NCBI RefSeq assembly: GCF_964340395.1
Contig: NC_135553.1
Span: 20,586,949-20,614,448, forward strand
Reading direction: 5' to 3'
Length of the DNA: 27,500 bases
From: Glandiceps talaboti
Lineage: Eukaryota > Hemichordata > Enteropneusta > Spengelidae
Shown here piece by piece: positions 9,452 through 20,405 of the stretch; within the stretch, counting starts at the first letter, position 1; every line of letters begins with the position of its first letter. The notes below the pieces were generated by a model. It was not told where the DNA came from, made no database searches, and saw only the letters and a program-made list of their open reading frames with translations. A program made the translations under genes and the position numbers.

Positions 9452-10272
9452 TACTTGATACAAAGAAATTTATTTCCTATGGCAAAAAAAGGTAATGAAT
9501 TAAATAAGTCCAAATGTAATTCAACGCTATAGATTGGGACGGAGTTGGACATTAATTTTTTTATTTTGATAATGTCTTCCCCCCCCCCCCGAGATTTGCA
9601 GCTGGGACCCCATATTTTCAGATCTTAGGTCCCAATGACCCCCTTAATCCAAAAGTGATGTAAAAACCCTGCCAAACTGAAAAGTCACTCAAAAAATTTA
9701 AAGCATGCATTTTCAAGCCAATTTGCCGAAGAATTTCATTTTATATTTCAACACTTCAGCGTATGTTTTGTCTTTCTTTTTTACATAAGTAGATGTAAAC
9801 ACGGAAAATGAATTTATAGTTGTATTTCATTGAAGTCGTAATATGGACTAAGGAATTTGATATCGAAACAAAAATTGAGTACTAAATGATGAAAATTGCC
9901 ACAAGTCGAGATGTCACGTGACTCGTAAAATTTGTTTTATCGATGACACGGACCCCGCTTCAGACAGGCTAGGCTGGTGGGGGCGGAATGACGATATATG
10001 TCGTCCACAGGCCTATCTAGCAGCAGTCGTCGTTAGTTCCGAGAAAGATTACGTTCACTGATTAGAGAGATTATATTACGCGTACTCAGAAGAACAAAAT
10101 GCGCCACATAAAAAACGTAGACTATTCTATGTGTGCCTAAAATAAAACCCGAATTCGAAGTAGCTTTTTTTTTTTTAACATTTATGGAGATTTCTATGGA
10201 ATTGGTGCTTTCTCTTCTAGAAATGTAAGATTTTTATTAGGCTTTCGTTTATTGGTTTAATCGTAGTAAGAT

Positions 10273-10273
<1 letters not shown>
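9452..10273. other. Gene-free stretch
   Basis: Holds a 12-C run at 9579-9590 and a T-run near 10165. No coding exon or RNA gene recognised. Confidence 0.5.
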
Positions 10274-10435
<162 letters not shown>

Positions 10436-10704
10436 TATAAGGAACAGCAATATCAGTAACCATCATTCGACATTCGCAGAAAATGAGCCATCGCTAATTT
10501 TCTTAGAACATATTATGCTGACAAATGGATCATTTTTATGATCCTCCCCGAGTGATGATGTGATTAGAAAGATGGTCGCTCTGGAATTAATTTAACAGCA
10601 ATTATGTTAGTCTATTTTCCTCGAACAGTATGCCATACCATATTATTAGCTTATAGTTGGAAATATGTTATGAATACAATATGTGGCATCTTTATCCATC
10701 GGGG

Positions 10705-10887
<183 letters not shown>

Positions 10888-11811
10888 ACAGTTAACAGAT
10901 GACGATAGTTGATCTTGTAAAGGGTTCAAAAGTCGACTGACTTATACTTTATCATTAAAATGGTCGAGAAAGGATTACGTAATCGGATTACAAAAATCAC
11001 ACGAGAAAAAATAGCGCGAGTGTACGTAGTTGAATTATAAAGCTCGTTACTACCTATTACCCTGCTATTACTTGTACTTGTCGATATGCCGCTGTGCTTG
11101 AATAGAAAACATGTAAGTTACGTAACATTACCAGGAAACAGGTGACAATGATATCACCTGCTTCTACGAACTGCTTGCATAATAACACAATCGGAGTAAC
11201 CTTTGGGATAACACTTGCTATTTATATTACATGTATTTACTAGGTGGGATAGATTTCAGGGTAAGGGGGTGGGGGTATGGAAACAACTGGTCAAATATAA
11301 AATATTACAAATTCTGAAATGAATCAAGGTCTTTTCCATTGTTGTGTTTGTGATTTTTCGTACATTATGTTCTACTTAGTTGTTTGTTAACGTTATTCTT
11401 GATACTAGTAGTTATCCGTCATGCAGGATTTCAGGTCGGTTCCAAAAATGCTAAATTGAATTGTCTTATCTTAAAATAACCGATCCCATGGCGAACACGT
11501 CACTCGACATACAACATCATACAATCTATATATTTTGATGGCAGTGACACGTAACATATGTGTAATATGAGAACCCGGCGTTCTAATTCTGAAGTTATCC
11601 CGAACACAATGATGGAGACCAAAATGATTGACACGCAACTTTGTTTTGAATATTATGCAAATGATTGACCACGCCAAAAATGAAAAATCGCACAGTTCTA
11701 ATACAGAATTCAGTATTGTTCATCTATAAGGTTCCCAACAGAGATGTAATTCATTGCATGAACATGAATTCCCAGGTGACATATAATAAAAAAATATTAT
11801 AGCCTTGATAT
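10888..11811. other. Gene-free stretch
   Basis: No supported gene. A G-rich GGGTAAGGGGGTGGGGG tract lies at about 11259-11275. Confidence 0.5.
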
Positions 11812-11904
11812 TGGATTATATGCTCTCGTTAACGTTGCAAGGATTCGATCAGCACTCTCATAAGCTTATCCTTGCACCTCGGGCATATAACCCAATATCA
11901 AAGC
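11812..11904. mobile_element. Small hairpin (foldback) element
   Basis: The ends are inverted repeats: left TTGATATTGGATTATATGCT, right (reverse complement) TTGATATTGGGTTATATGCC. Nested inside, GCAAGGAT pairs with ATCCTTGC. The 93-bp unit could therefore fold into one stem. No coding capacity and no clear target duplication seen. It is likely a MITE or a remnant of one; a structured RNA is less likely. Confidence 0.6.
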
Positions 11905-12632
11905 AATTATGGTTTCTGTATTTTTGATATTCACACTGGAGATAGCGTTGACCACGGACAGACAGCCGGGGCTCTGCCCCCGTCCGATCTCAGCGCTAAT
12001 ATTAATTCTTAATATTTCATTTAGACAAGTTCAATTCTACCCGGAAATTCACATGATCGTTTTATGATATTTAGAATTGAGTACATAATTTTCCATGTAC
12101 ATGTACTTACATGTGTTCTTTATCTTTCAAATTGAAAGAAAAACGTTAAATATAGCTAAAATAAATGCCAATTTTCAGTCGGAAAACATCGGACTAATAT
12201 GGACATATTAAAGTTTTCTTAGACTAGTATAGTAAAAGATTTGGCGCCAGTCAAATTTCTTTGCCCAGTGATGTGAAACTCGTCGAAAGTTCAACTACAT
12301 GTATGTGTGCCCATGTCATGATACGTCCGTAGATGAGCGACTTGACTATTTCCTTCCAAGCATCTTGTTTGTCGAGTATTAACGATATACGTGACGCACG
12401 AAGGTTAAACCAAGGCCTTGTAGCAGTATCCTGTTGCGTACATTGTACATTGTACCCTGTAATTTATACTTGTACCACTTTCGTGGTCAAACGGATGTTA
12501 TTCTCGTCTTGAGACTATTCATTGGGGTCGAATCTGCGATTAGAAATGGGGTATTGATTTTTGGTCAAATGGATCTAAAATCAAGTCTGGGGTTGATAGC
12601 CCGCACACCCCTACCAGAACTGGCCGGTGGTA
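11905..12632. other. Gene-free stretch
   Basis: No supported gene or RNA. The ORF at 12434-12745 runs through the C/G-rich block and has no recognised domain. Confidence 0.5.
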
Positions 12633-12672
12633 CCCCCATCCCCACCCGGGGGTGGGGTGGGGGTGGGGGTGG
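12633..12672. other. C-block/G-block hairpin with G-quadruplex motif
   Basis: CCCCCATCCCCACCC (12633-12647) is followed at once by G-tracts of five, four, five and five G separated by single T (12648-12670). The G half alone satisfies a four-tract G-quadruplex pattern with one-base loops, and the two halves are also self-complementary. A short hairpin GATACC...GGTATC follows at about 12677-12693. Confidence 0.85.
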
Positions 12673-12862
12673 ACTCGATACCACGTTGGTATCCGGACTA
12701 TTGAATATAATTCTTAACTGTTTACTTCCGGCGTCACCATGGTAATAAAACACTGGGGATGGGAAAGGGGGTCGAAAGAGGCGCAACAACTGTTCACAGC
12801 GTGCGAGGATAGTATAACAATGGCAACAAAACCGATATGCTCTTGTTTAATAGGGCCTGGAT

Positions 12863-12996
12863 CAATCTGATTCAAATCCGATGCAATCAGGATAAAAACG
12901 TAAAAATGTACCACGAAGGTCAATTCAAGCAAAATAACGAAGGTATAATAGCAATGAATGATTAACCGACATCTACATCGGATTTTAATCAGATTG
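12863..12996 (+). mobile_element. Family A inverted-repeat element, copy 2 (best preserved)
   Basis: This 134-bp element has 21-bp terminal inverted repeats with one mismatch: CAATCTGATTCAAATCCGAT at the left, and CAATCTGATTAAAATCCGAT from the reverse complement of the right. An exact 9-bp target duplication GGCCTGGAT lies at 12854-12862 and 12997-13005. There is no ORF, so it would depend on a transposase encoded elsewhere. Its interior differs from copy 1, so the family is shared mainly through the ends. Confidence 0.85.
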
Positions 12997-13005
12997 GGCC
13001 TGGAT

Positions 13006-13352
13006 GTAAATTACAAGGGTGTGGTGTACGTGTTTTGCAGAAGTTCGTCGGTGCGTAAGAAAGACTGACCAAGATTGACGTTCCCGAAAGACCTTACGCA
13101 AAAATGTCTGATCTCCCCTCCACTATCATTGTAATATCTGTGATCGAAAATAGCCTTGCACCAAAAACAGTCCCGGAAAACAGTACGTTCGAAGCTAAGC
13201 TTCCCTCAAGCACTTGCATGAAAATGGTGAACCCAGAAAATAGAAATACTGGTCCCTCCCCAGTAATGTTCGTCTGGTCCCTTAAAGTACCTTAACGTTT
13301 AATGCCCACTTTTATTCCACTCCCTGCGACTAAAAATATCGCTTATGGACAT
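13006..13352. other. Gene-free stretch
   Basis: An ATG-initiated frame of 63 codons at 13104-13295 is of ordinary composition but has no recognised motif; I do not call it a gene. Confidence 0.4.
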
Positions 13353-13450
13353 TATTCTCACAAACCAGAGCTGTTATTTCTTCCGCGACACAGCGAAATA
13401 ACGAACTTGCGTGGATGGTGCCGTAAAAGAGGGTGTTGTTTACGACGATG
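13353..13450 (+). mobile_element. Family B small element, copy 2
   Basis: Similar to 8289-8393 throughout. It shares GAGCTGTTATTTCTTCCGCG near the left, a GGATGGTGCCGT-like centre and TTTACGACGAT at the right end. The target duplication is not clear here, so this copy appears older or altered. Confidence 0.6.
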
Positions 13451-14008
13451 TGTATGAACTACTGAACTGGAAAGGAAAACGTAGGAAAGGGAAATTTAAG
13501 TAGGGGCGTTGTACATTTATTCTCCAGGTGATCGACCCCTTCTATTGAAAATACTTGTTTATAAATACATGTACTGCTAACATCGCGACCGTGACGTCAT
13601 CAGAAGGGTGCCACATGTCCGTCATCACCTGCGTATTTCGTAAAAGTCTTCATTGACGTCAGAAAGGCCAACCTATAAAGTGAAGGTACGGAATGGAACA
13701 CAATGCACTGAATACCGCTAGTTCTCGTAATTCTTGGTAAAAAATACAAAATAGGTGTAGGGAGATAGGTACGCTTCTATGGCAGTATGCCATTTTCGTA
13801 TTGTAGTATTACATAGGCTAATATTGGCAGACATTCTACGCCATATACGCTCACTTATAGAGGGGAATTTTGAAATGTGATACTCCAACCCTAAGTTATA
13901 AAGACAACTTTACTTCATTTACATAGTAGGCCCGGCCTACACTAGAATATAAAGGGACGACTTCATTGCCCACAGCGTCATGGTGTACAATATACAGTCA
14001 TGTATTTC
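13451..14008. other. Gene-free stretch
   Basis: No coding exon, RNA gene or tandem repeat recognised. Confidence 0.5.
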
Positions 14009-14042
14009 TTGGTGGTGGTGGTGGTGGTGGTGGTGGTGGTGG

Positions 14043-14077
<35 letters not shown>

Positions 14078-14088
14078 GGTGTGTGTGT

Positions 14089-14135
<47 letters not shown>

Positions 14136-14140
14136 TGTGT
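14009..14140. repeat. Compound (GGT)n(GTT)n(GT)n microsatellite
   Basis: Three successive runs: GGT to about 14042, GTT to about 14078, then GT to about 14140. Poly-Gly, poly-Cys, poly-Val and poly-His frames across it are artefacts. Confidence 0.97.
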
Positions 14141-14616
14141 TTTGGGTTCTTTATGTTTCATTTTTATATAAAAAATATGACTAGTTCCAGTTCAACTTGA
14201 CAATATCGTGATGATTATAGTATTTGAATTGAACACTGACTATTTTTGCAGTTGTCTTCTCAGTAAAGCAACACAGAAGTGAAAATGTGTGAAAAGTTCG
14301 CCATGAGCAAATAGTCCACGATTAGATTAGACTTAACAGACTAAATTTAGATTATTGAGTAAATATAGACTAGACAGCCTTGAAATCGTGTAATTTTGTA
14401 CCGCCCTGTAGGCAGATGTACTGTATACAAATACCCTACGAGTATTTTAGCACGCACACTGTACTCAGTTGACATGATTGACCCGCGCTATTGATGTTCA
14501 TGGGAAAAACTATGCTTCTTTTTAATACTAGAAATATGAAAGTAAACTGCAATATCAAAATGACTACATTTTTTTTCATTCGATTTCATGCATTTACAGT
14601 CATTGCATGTCACTAG
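14141..14616. other. Gene-free stretch
   Basis: No supported gene or repeat beyond short homopolymers. Confidence 0.5.
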
Positions 14617-14767
14617 CAATCTGATTAAAATCTGATAGAAGAATACATCTCGATATATTTTCTTTAACTGTATTTCTCAAACTTTTTTTTTGATACTGTT
14701 GTTAATTTGTTGTGGATTTTGTTGTTCAGAGAGTGATCACCTTCTCTGATTTTACGTAATTAGATTG
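14617..14767 (+). mobile_element. Family A inverted-repeat element, copy 3
   Basis: Begins CAATCTGATTAAAATCTGAT and ends TAATTAGATTG, with an interior GAGTGATCACCTTCTCTGAT block matching the right side of copy 1. About 151 bp. No convincing target duplication. It lies 13 bases from an inverted copy. Confidence 0.65.
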
Positions 14768-14780
14768 TTACACCGGCAGC

Positions 14781-14880
14781 AAATGGGAAGGCGGCGATGA
14801 CTTGAAACAAGGACACAAAAGCAAAATGATGGAAATAGAGGTAAATAAAGACACCTAGCCGCTTTCACCACACCAGATTG
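14781..14880 (-). mobile_element. Family A inverted-repeat element, copy 4 (inverted, truncated)
   Basis: Read on the minus strand it begins CAATCTGGTGTGGTGAAAGC and carries TTTATTTACCTCTATTT and CATCGCCGCCTTCCC, following copy 1 closely. The far end lacks about 10 bases of inverted repeat. An exact 9-base direct duplication ACCGGCAGC flanks it (14772-14780 and 14881-14889), again the family's duplication length. Confidence 0.65.
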
Positions 14881-14951
14881 ACCGGCAGCTAGCCCAGTGA
14901 ATTGGTTTTCAGACTCGATGTTGTTTGCCAATCGAATACGACACGTGCATA

Positions 14952-14952
<1 letters not shown>

Positions 14953-15043
<91 letters not shown>
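14953..15043. repeat. Long (AT)n tract 1
   Basis: About 90 bases of uninterrupted alternating AT. Tyr/Ile repeat ORFs are artefacts. Confidence 0.98.
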
Positions 15044-15045
<2 letters not shown>

Positions 15046-15126
15046 GCATCCTTTGTTAAAATACATTCATTCGAAACGTAAGGATTGAATTTATTTATCA
15101 GGACTCTCTTACTCGTAATTTTTCCA

Positions 15127-15129
<3 letters not shown>

Positions 15130-15199
<70 letters not shown>
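15130..15199. repeat. Long (AT)n tract 2
   Basis: About 70 bases of alternating AT, separated by 86 bases of unique sequence from the first tract. Confidence 0.98.
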
Positions 15200-15201
<2 letters not shown>

Positions 15202-15303
15202 AACAGTACAGTCGTCGTCCGGCCACAGCACAAATTTATCGCGCCATTCATACGGCACTTAAACACCCAAAATAATTCCCTTAAATGCTTATGTGTGAAA
15301 TTG

Positions 15304-15348
15304 TTCATTCATTCATTCATTCATTCATTCATTCATTCATTCATTCGT
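15304..15348. repeat. (ATTC)n microsatellite
   Basis: About eleven ATTC units ending in GTTCGCTC variants. Confidence 0.96.
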
Positions 15349-17795
15349 TCGCTCATTCTGTTCATTCAAATGCATTTCACCGGCAAACTGTGTTGACCCC
15401 ATATCAATAAACAGTCATTTAAGTTCTCGCGTGACTCTAGGTTTATATTAGTGGCCTATCAAAATGGGAGAAATTCGAAACTTCACTTCAAAGTACGTAT
15501 TCTACTTTCGTGTGTCACTCTTCACTAGAAAAGTTACTTTAGACATTGGCTTAAACTATTAGTATGTGTTTGTTGTTATAGGAAACAAAGCCTTTTCCAG
15601 GTAGTGTGCGTAACTATAGTGTAAACAAACAACAAGCAATAACAAAGGGGTTCATAGAATCAGTGCGTACATATGTTTATACGGCCAAAGTTTAAACTGT
15701 TGTACTGTGGGCCTACAAATATTGTGGAAAGGAAGTTCATACTCAGACTTTTAACAACAAAACAATAATATGTTTTGATGACACACATCTGTATTTGTTT
15801 TACGTCATCGTATCGTCGTCAAATTATTTCTTTATTGCGGTTATCGAGACGCTCCTCGCTCTTCCGTTGAACTTCGACTAGAACATTTTTATCATGTTTA
15901 TGAATTATACCCTGACTTGTTAGGGTGGTCGTTATCAACACACCAGCAAACCTACACGGTACCGTGTCACGCGAGTATCAAGATTCCACGAATTCTGTTA
16001 AAGATATTACATGTACCATGTGTACGTATCTAACATAGCCCATACCTCCATGCAGAACGTAAACTTTGATCACATTATATAGTCGCTATGATACGCCATG
16101 TTGGAGCGCCCTCACACATCGCTCAACGCATCGACACCATAGACCGTCTATATAGTGGTACGAACGTCATATATACTCGTCGTTGTCTTATGACCATTTT
16201 GTAATATTACCATGTAGCTTTATTATAAACATACAAGACATTTCCATAAAAGGAAATAAGATGCCCATAAGTATAATGCAATATTAGTCAAGTATGGTGA
16301 GATTTCCGTATGTAAAAAAAATACCGTGATAGCTGTACTGATACCTGATACTACTCCGATGGGCAATTTGACTGATACTTTCAATTTTACGACTTTGCTA
16401 GCTAAGTCACAGAGCCCTGCTAGTTCACAAACGATCGTTTAAGTATCACGTTGTTGTTTGACTGTAAATAGTCTATGATAGTTATGAACGTGAAAGTACA
16501 TGTAGTATATTACACAGTAAAAACTTTATGGGCTAGCACATACCGGTATTTGAACTTCATGAGCACGAGGGGCGTCCTGTAATGAGAAACTGGGACAAGT
16601 GTTTGGCATATCCATATCGGACAACGGTTATCTACTAAATAACCGAGATTGCAACTTTGAGCTGGCATTTGTAACTTTTCGAAATAACGGAGAGGTTATA
16701 TTTCGACAGTAATGTTTAATAAGTGTGAGAAGCTGTACATGTGTTTATGGTATCGAGTTTTGCCTAAAAGCAAGCAAAGCAGGGAAACACTATTATCAAC
16801 AAACATGTCACATGAAAAAGTGTGAAATTTAGGGATTATATTTATCAAAGGAAAGGAACTTAAAAAGAACTACTGATAAAGATTTCATGTTTAGTTTTTT
16901 TAGGTTGTCGAATATATCTGTACTCCGATCCGTAGTAATATTGCTTAGGACGAAAGTACCACGGTAGCCTTGAACTTATACACGTCTCAAGATACTTTCG
17001 TTTTCAGTAGAATTTCACCACCAACCTAATACTACGGCCAAGACAATGCACAGTACTTAATATTTCAAAAGACAACTTGTATATAGTTATGCATGTAGTT
17101 CAATATGGGTGTAGCCTACTGGATACAGGAAACGGTGAGTTATCCTTTATGCACGATGTTCGTCACCACGTGACAGTGCAACGTCTTCCTTGTCTGTGAA
17201 GTCACCATCCACAGCAGACAATTTACCGAGAAATTTCTTGTTATCATATATCCGTCTACTTAGAATTTTTCATGTTCATAGAATTATTCACATGAAGGAT
17301 AAAGGAAGTGCAGCCTTAGGCATATAATATATGAGTAATTTTTTACTTCAAACTTCAAAGGTAATTTATATGAGGATGGACAATAATGGATCTATTATAG
17401 TTCAAATTAATTTCACAGTGGTTTAGTGTTTGGTACGATGATCTCAAAACAGACTTGAAAAGTTTTTTGTTTTTTTTAAAATGAATCCATGTGCACGATT
17501 TTGCCTGCAGTGTGTCGTATTTATAGAAACACGTGATGAATGTATGTGAATGGCATAAAAAACTAAGAGCAAGTTGAGGAATTCGAAACATAACGCTTCA
17601 CAATATTAGCAATATCTTTTCTGTTTGGAAAATGTTGATGTAGATGACTTCTTTTAAATTTGTTTTCCTCCAAATTAATTATTACAACGTCATGGACCAC
17701 TGTCCTCATATAGCGGCAATACTACTTCTGGCCCAGAGACTTGTGTCGTTGGCTTTCTACAGTAATCAAGCGACCCGGCCCTGCCACATAGGGGC
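15349..17795. other. Gene-free stretch of about 2.4 kb
   Basis: No ORF of 80 codons or more, no recognised exon, RNA or mobile element. This is the longest stretch of the window without a visible repeat. Confidence 0.5.
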
Positions 17796-17824
17796 AAATA
17801 AATACATAAAAATAAATAAACAAA

Positions 17825-17859
<35 letters not shown>

Positions 17860-17864
17860 ATATA
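17796..17864. repeat. (AAAT)n microsatellite
   Basis: AAAT units with a few early variants. Confidence 0.96.
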
Positions 17865-18464
17865 AACACTAAAAACGTCAACGACAGTCATTATATATCA
17901 TTACGACAATTTTTTCTGTGCAACAAGAATATTAATTACAATTATAAATGTTTTCCTACATATCACTGTAGATATACTAGTACTTGCACTCTGTTACATT
18001 TCATGCCGTCATACTCTAGTCTGCGAGAATGAACGAAATGAAAGTAAAATGTAACATGAATTTTATATCGCCGAAATTTTGCGTAGCACTGGGATTCTAC
18101 GTCAATAAAAGTTTTGATACGGCATGTTAAGAGTCCCAACTGTTACAATGTAATTGTAATATGTATTTTCTGAAAGGTTATAGATAACCTTTGACCTTTT
18201 GTCAAATCATCGACTGGAACAATATTCGTTGAAGGAGATTCATCAGAATACATTGTTTTGTTGGGAGTCTTGTTGTAATTGGCGAATACTACAGTCGAGG
18301 AGCGTCAACTTATGATTACCATAGTTTTACCACGACTATATTATAGTTTGTTAAAAAAACAAACCATTTTCCTACTGTTAAAAAGCTTTGGCCGTGACAT
18401 ATCGTTAAAGCACTCTAAGACTCACTCCACGATAAAAGTACCTACAATGTATGGATAAGTGAGG

Positions 18465-18467
<3 letters not shown>
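17865..18467. other. Gene-free stretch
   Basis: No supported gene, RNA or repeat. Confidence 0.5.

Positions 18468-18503
<36 letters not shown>
18468..18503. repeat. (GA)n microsatellite
   Basis: About 18 GA units, ending in an A-run. Confidence 0.96.
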
Positions 18504-18507
<4 letters not shown>

Positions 18508-18964
18508 AAGTTTCTTAAAATAGATATGTTAGAAGTATTAAAGACAGTCAAGCTACTGTTATATTCGTAAGACAAACATTGGAGTAGGCTACGCGAGACT
18601 TCTAAGTACCAATTATCTATGTCGATGCTATTCTCCGAATTCATGTGTCTGCTGGATTCAGAGAATTAACAGACCTTCAAATTACCTTTTCATTTCGTGT
18701 CCAGGGGCCCTCTGAATTGAAAAAAAAAATTCAATGTGTTTCGACGAAATGTTACATCACACATCTCTTTGTTCAATACCATCCATTATATTTTTTATAT
18801 AGCAAACGATTCGGAAACCGACATTAAAGTTGTTCACCATTATATATCCAAATGTAATATAATTCTCTCCCCCCCCCCGATAACTAAAACGTCTGCTACC
18901 CCAGGATCCAAAAGCGGCGCAACTAGCTGCAAATCATATTTCAACAATCTCCATTTAATTAGTT
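18504..18964. other. Gene-free stretch
   Basis: Contains an A-run at 18720-18729 and a C-run at about 18871-18879. No gene recognised. Confidence 0.5.
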
Positions 18965-19333
18965 TTAAAACGGCCATACGGATGAGGACTGGGTATTTAT
19001 GTTGGATTTTTCATTCATAAAACAATTTTGTCCAGGTTTCTTACTTGAAAAATCAATGTGAAACAACATATATGATAGACCAAGTCTGTGTTTGTAACTG
19101 ATTACAGTGCAAAAAGCTACAAAATGTGTAAACAGTTTTGTTATTGTACGTACGATAACAAACATTTTACACATTTATTAAATCTTCTGCAGTTCATTGA
19201 GTTACAAACAAGTACTTGTCCAACGTTGCTTCACTTTGATTTTTCAAGTAGGAAGCCATGATAAAATTGTTTAAAAAATTAAAAATCCAACATAAATACC
19301 CAGTCCTTATCCATAATATGGCCACTTTAAAGT
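18965..19333. repeat. Large imperfect palindrome (head-to-head repeat units)
   Basis: The left half (GGACTGGGTATTTATGTTGG at about 18987, then CTTGAAAAATCAATGTGAAAC) is the reverse complement of the right half (GTTTGATTTTTCAAGTAGG-like, then CCAACATAAATACCCAGTCC) across about 370 bases. The centre is GTACGTAC near 19147-19154, flanked by TGTGTAAACAG...TTTTACACA. The right half is the start of the long repeat unit below, so the left half is best read as a third, inverted, truncated copy. Confidence 0.85.
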
Positions 19334-19385
19334 TCTGTAGTACAAGAGAGACAAACAAACAAACAAACAAACAAACACACACACA

Positions 19386-19440
<55 letters not shown>

Positions 19441-19857
19441 GAACACGTATAGAAATGAAACAGTGGGTGATAAAATGAAAAATCTAGATATTTTTTCGGA
19501 CTCGGCTTACTAGTAAACAAACACTAAAACACATGCCACCACATGTAATAGCCACTGTTCTACTAAAGTGTTACTAACAAGGTTTACATAAGTCTTCTGA
19601 ACATCTCGACTGTGCACATGAACATTCTTTGCAGTAGATTTATTCGTAATTAAACATTGTATCTATCTAGTATTACTATCGTTTCAAAAAAGGTCATGTG
19701 CAATTGATTAATTTAATACATTCTTTGCATTTTTTTTGACGAATGCAATTATTTAATAGCACATATTGAGTCATTTGACTCCAAGATTTGTACGTTGCAA
19801 ATGTAGACATTGATAAAAATAATTGTCTCTGTCTGTCTGTGTCTATGTATGTACATG
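19129..19857 (+). repeat. Long repeat unit copy A, part 1 (left of the LINE)
   Basis: Aligns with 25713-26400. Shared landmarks include TTGAGTTACAAACA, TGATTTTTCAAGT, GAAGCCATGATAAAATTGTT, TTACTAGTAAAC, AATAGCCACTGTTCTACTAA and GATTTGTACGTTGCAAATGT, all in the same order. Substitutions and indels show the copies are not recent. Copy A has about 120 extra bases around 19635-19760 relative to copy B. Confidence 0.9.
19352..19439. repeat. (ACAA)n(CA)n microsatellite inside copy A
   Basis: ACAA units followed by about 30 CA units. The equivalent position in copy B carries a similar compound repeat, so the microsatellite predates the duplication. Confidence 0.95.
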
Positions 19858-19935
19858 CATGCATGCATGTATGTATGTATGTATGTATGTATGTATGTAT
19901 GTATGTATGTATGTATGTATGTATGTATGTATGTA

Positions 19936-19998
<63 letters not shown>

Positions 19999-20059
19999 AT
20001 GTATGTATGTATGTATGTATGTATGTATGTATGTATGTATGTATGTATGTATGTATGTA
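19858..20059. repeat. (TATG)n(TCTG)n(TATG)n microsatellite at the LINE 3' end
   Basis: TATG units (about 19868-19936), TCTG units (about 19937-19996), then TATG units up to the LINE tail. The repeat-coded Met/Tyr/Val/Cys frames on the plus strand and Tyr/Ile/His frames on the minus strand are not genes. Confidence 0.97.
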
Positions 20060-20102
20060 TTGAATTGAATTGAATTGAATTGAATTGAATTGAATTGAAT
20101 TG
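20060..20102 (-). repeat. (TTCAA)n pentamer tail of the LINE
   Basis: About eight and a half pentamers, reading ATTCAATTCAATTC on the element strand. They lie directly between the element's AATAAA-bearing 3' end and the flanking (CATA)n repeat. Short tandem tails of this kind, rather than poly(A), are typical of CR1/L2-like elements. Confidence 0.92.
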
Positions 20103-20108
20103 TTTATT
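20103..20108 (-). terminator. AATAAA at the LINE 3' end
   Basis: On the minus strand GGTGAATAAACAATTC places AATAAA just before the pentamer tail. It could act as a poly(A) signal or be the first, variant part of the tail. Confidence 0.5.
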
Positions 20109-20405
20109 CACCAGATATAAAACAGGATAACATTTTTATGTACATTTCAAAAAGGAGGTTGATTTGATATATATATCTGGTGAGGGCCACAGAAATAGTT
20201 CGATCTGAACTAGTCTAGTCTGTGACCCTGACAAAATAAATATAGAAGAAAAAAAAATACAAGTGTGTAACTGGGCAACAAAAAGTAAGAAAAGAAAGGG
20301 ATATCTACAAATACGAAACAATAATTGTACAAAATATTTACATGTCTCAATAATTTAAATAAAATTTATACTAATAAGAAAAAAAAAATACATGTCATGT
20401 GTTTT

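Noticed and set aside
9224-9463. Minus-strand poly-Gln/poly-His ORF, resembling a transcription factor fragment
   Set aside because: Its content is entirely the trinucleotide repeat; the flanks show no conserved protein sequence or clear splice sites.
12434-12745. 103-codon plus-strand ORF
   Set aside because: The second half is translated G-rich simple sequence, and the first half has no recognisable domain.
17355-17591. 78-codon minus-strand ORF in otherwise featureless DNA
   Set aside because: Composition is that of random AT-rich translation, with no motif and no splice context.
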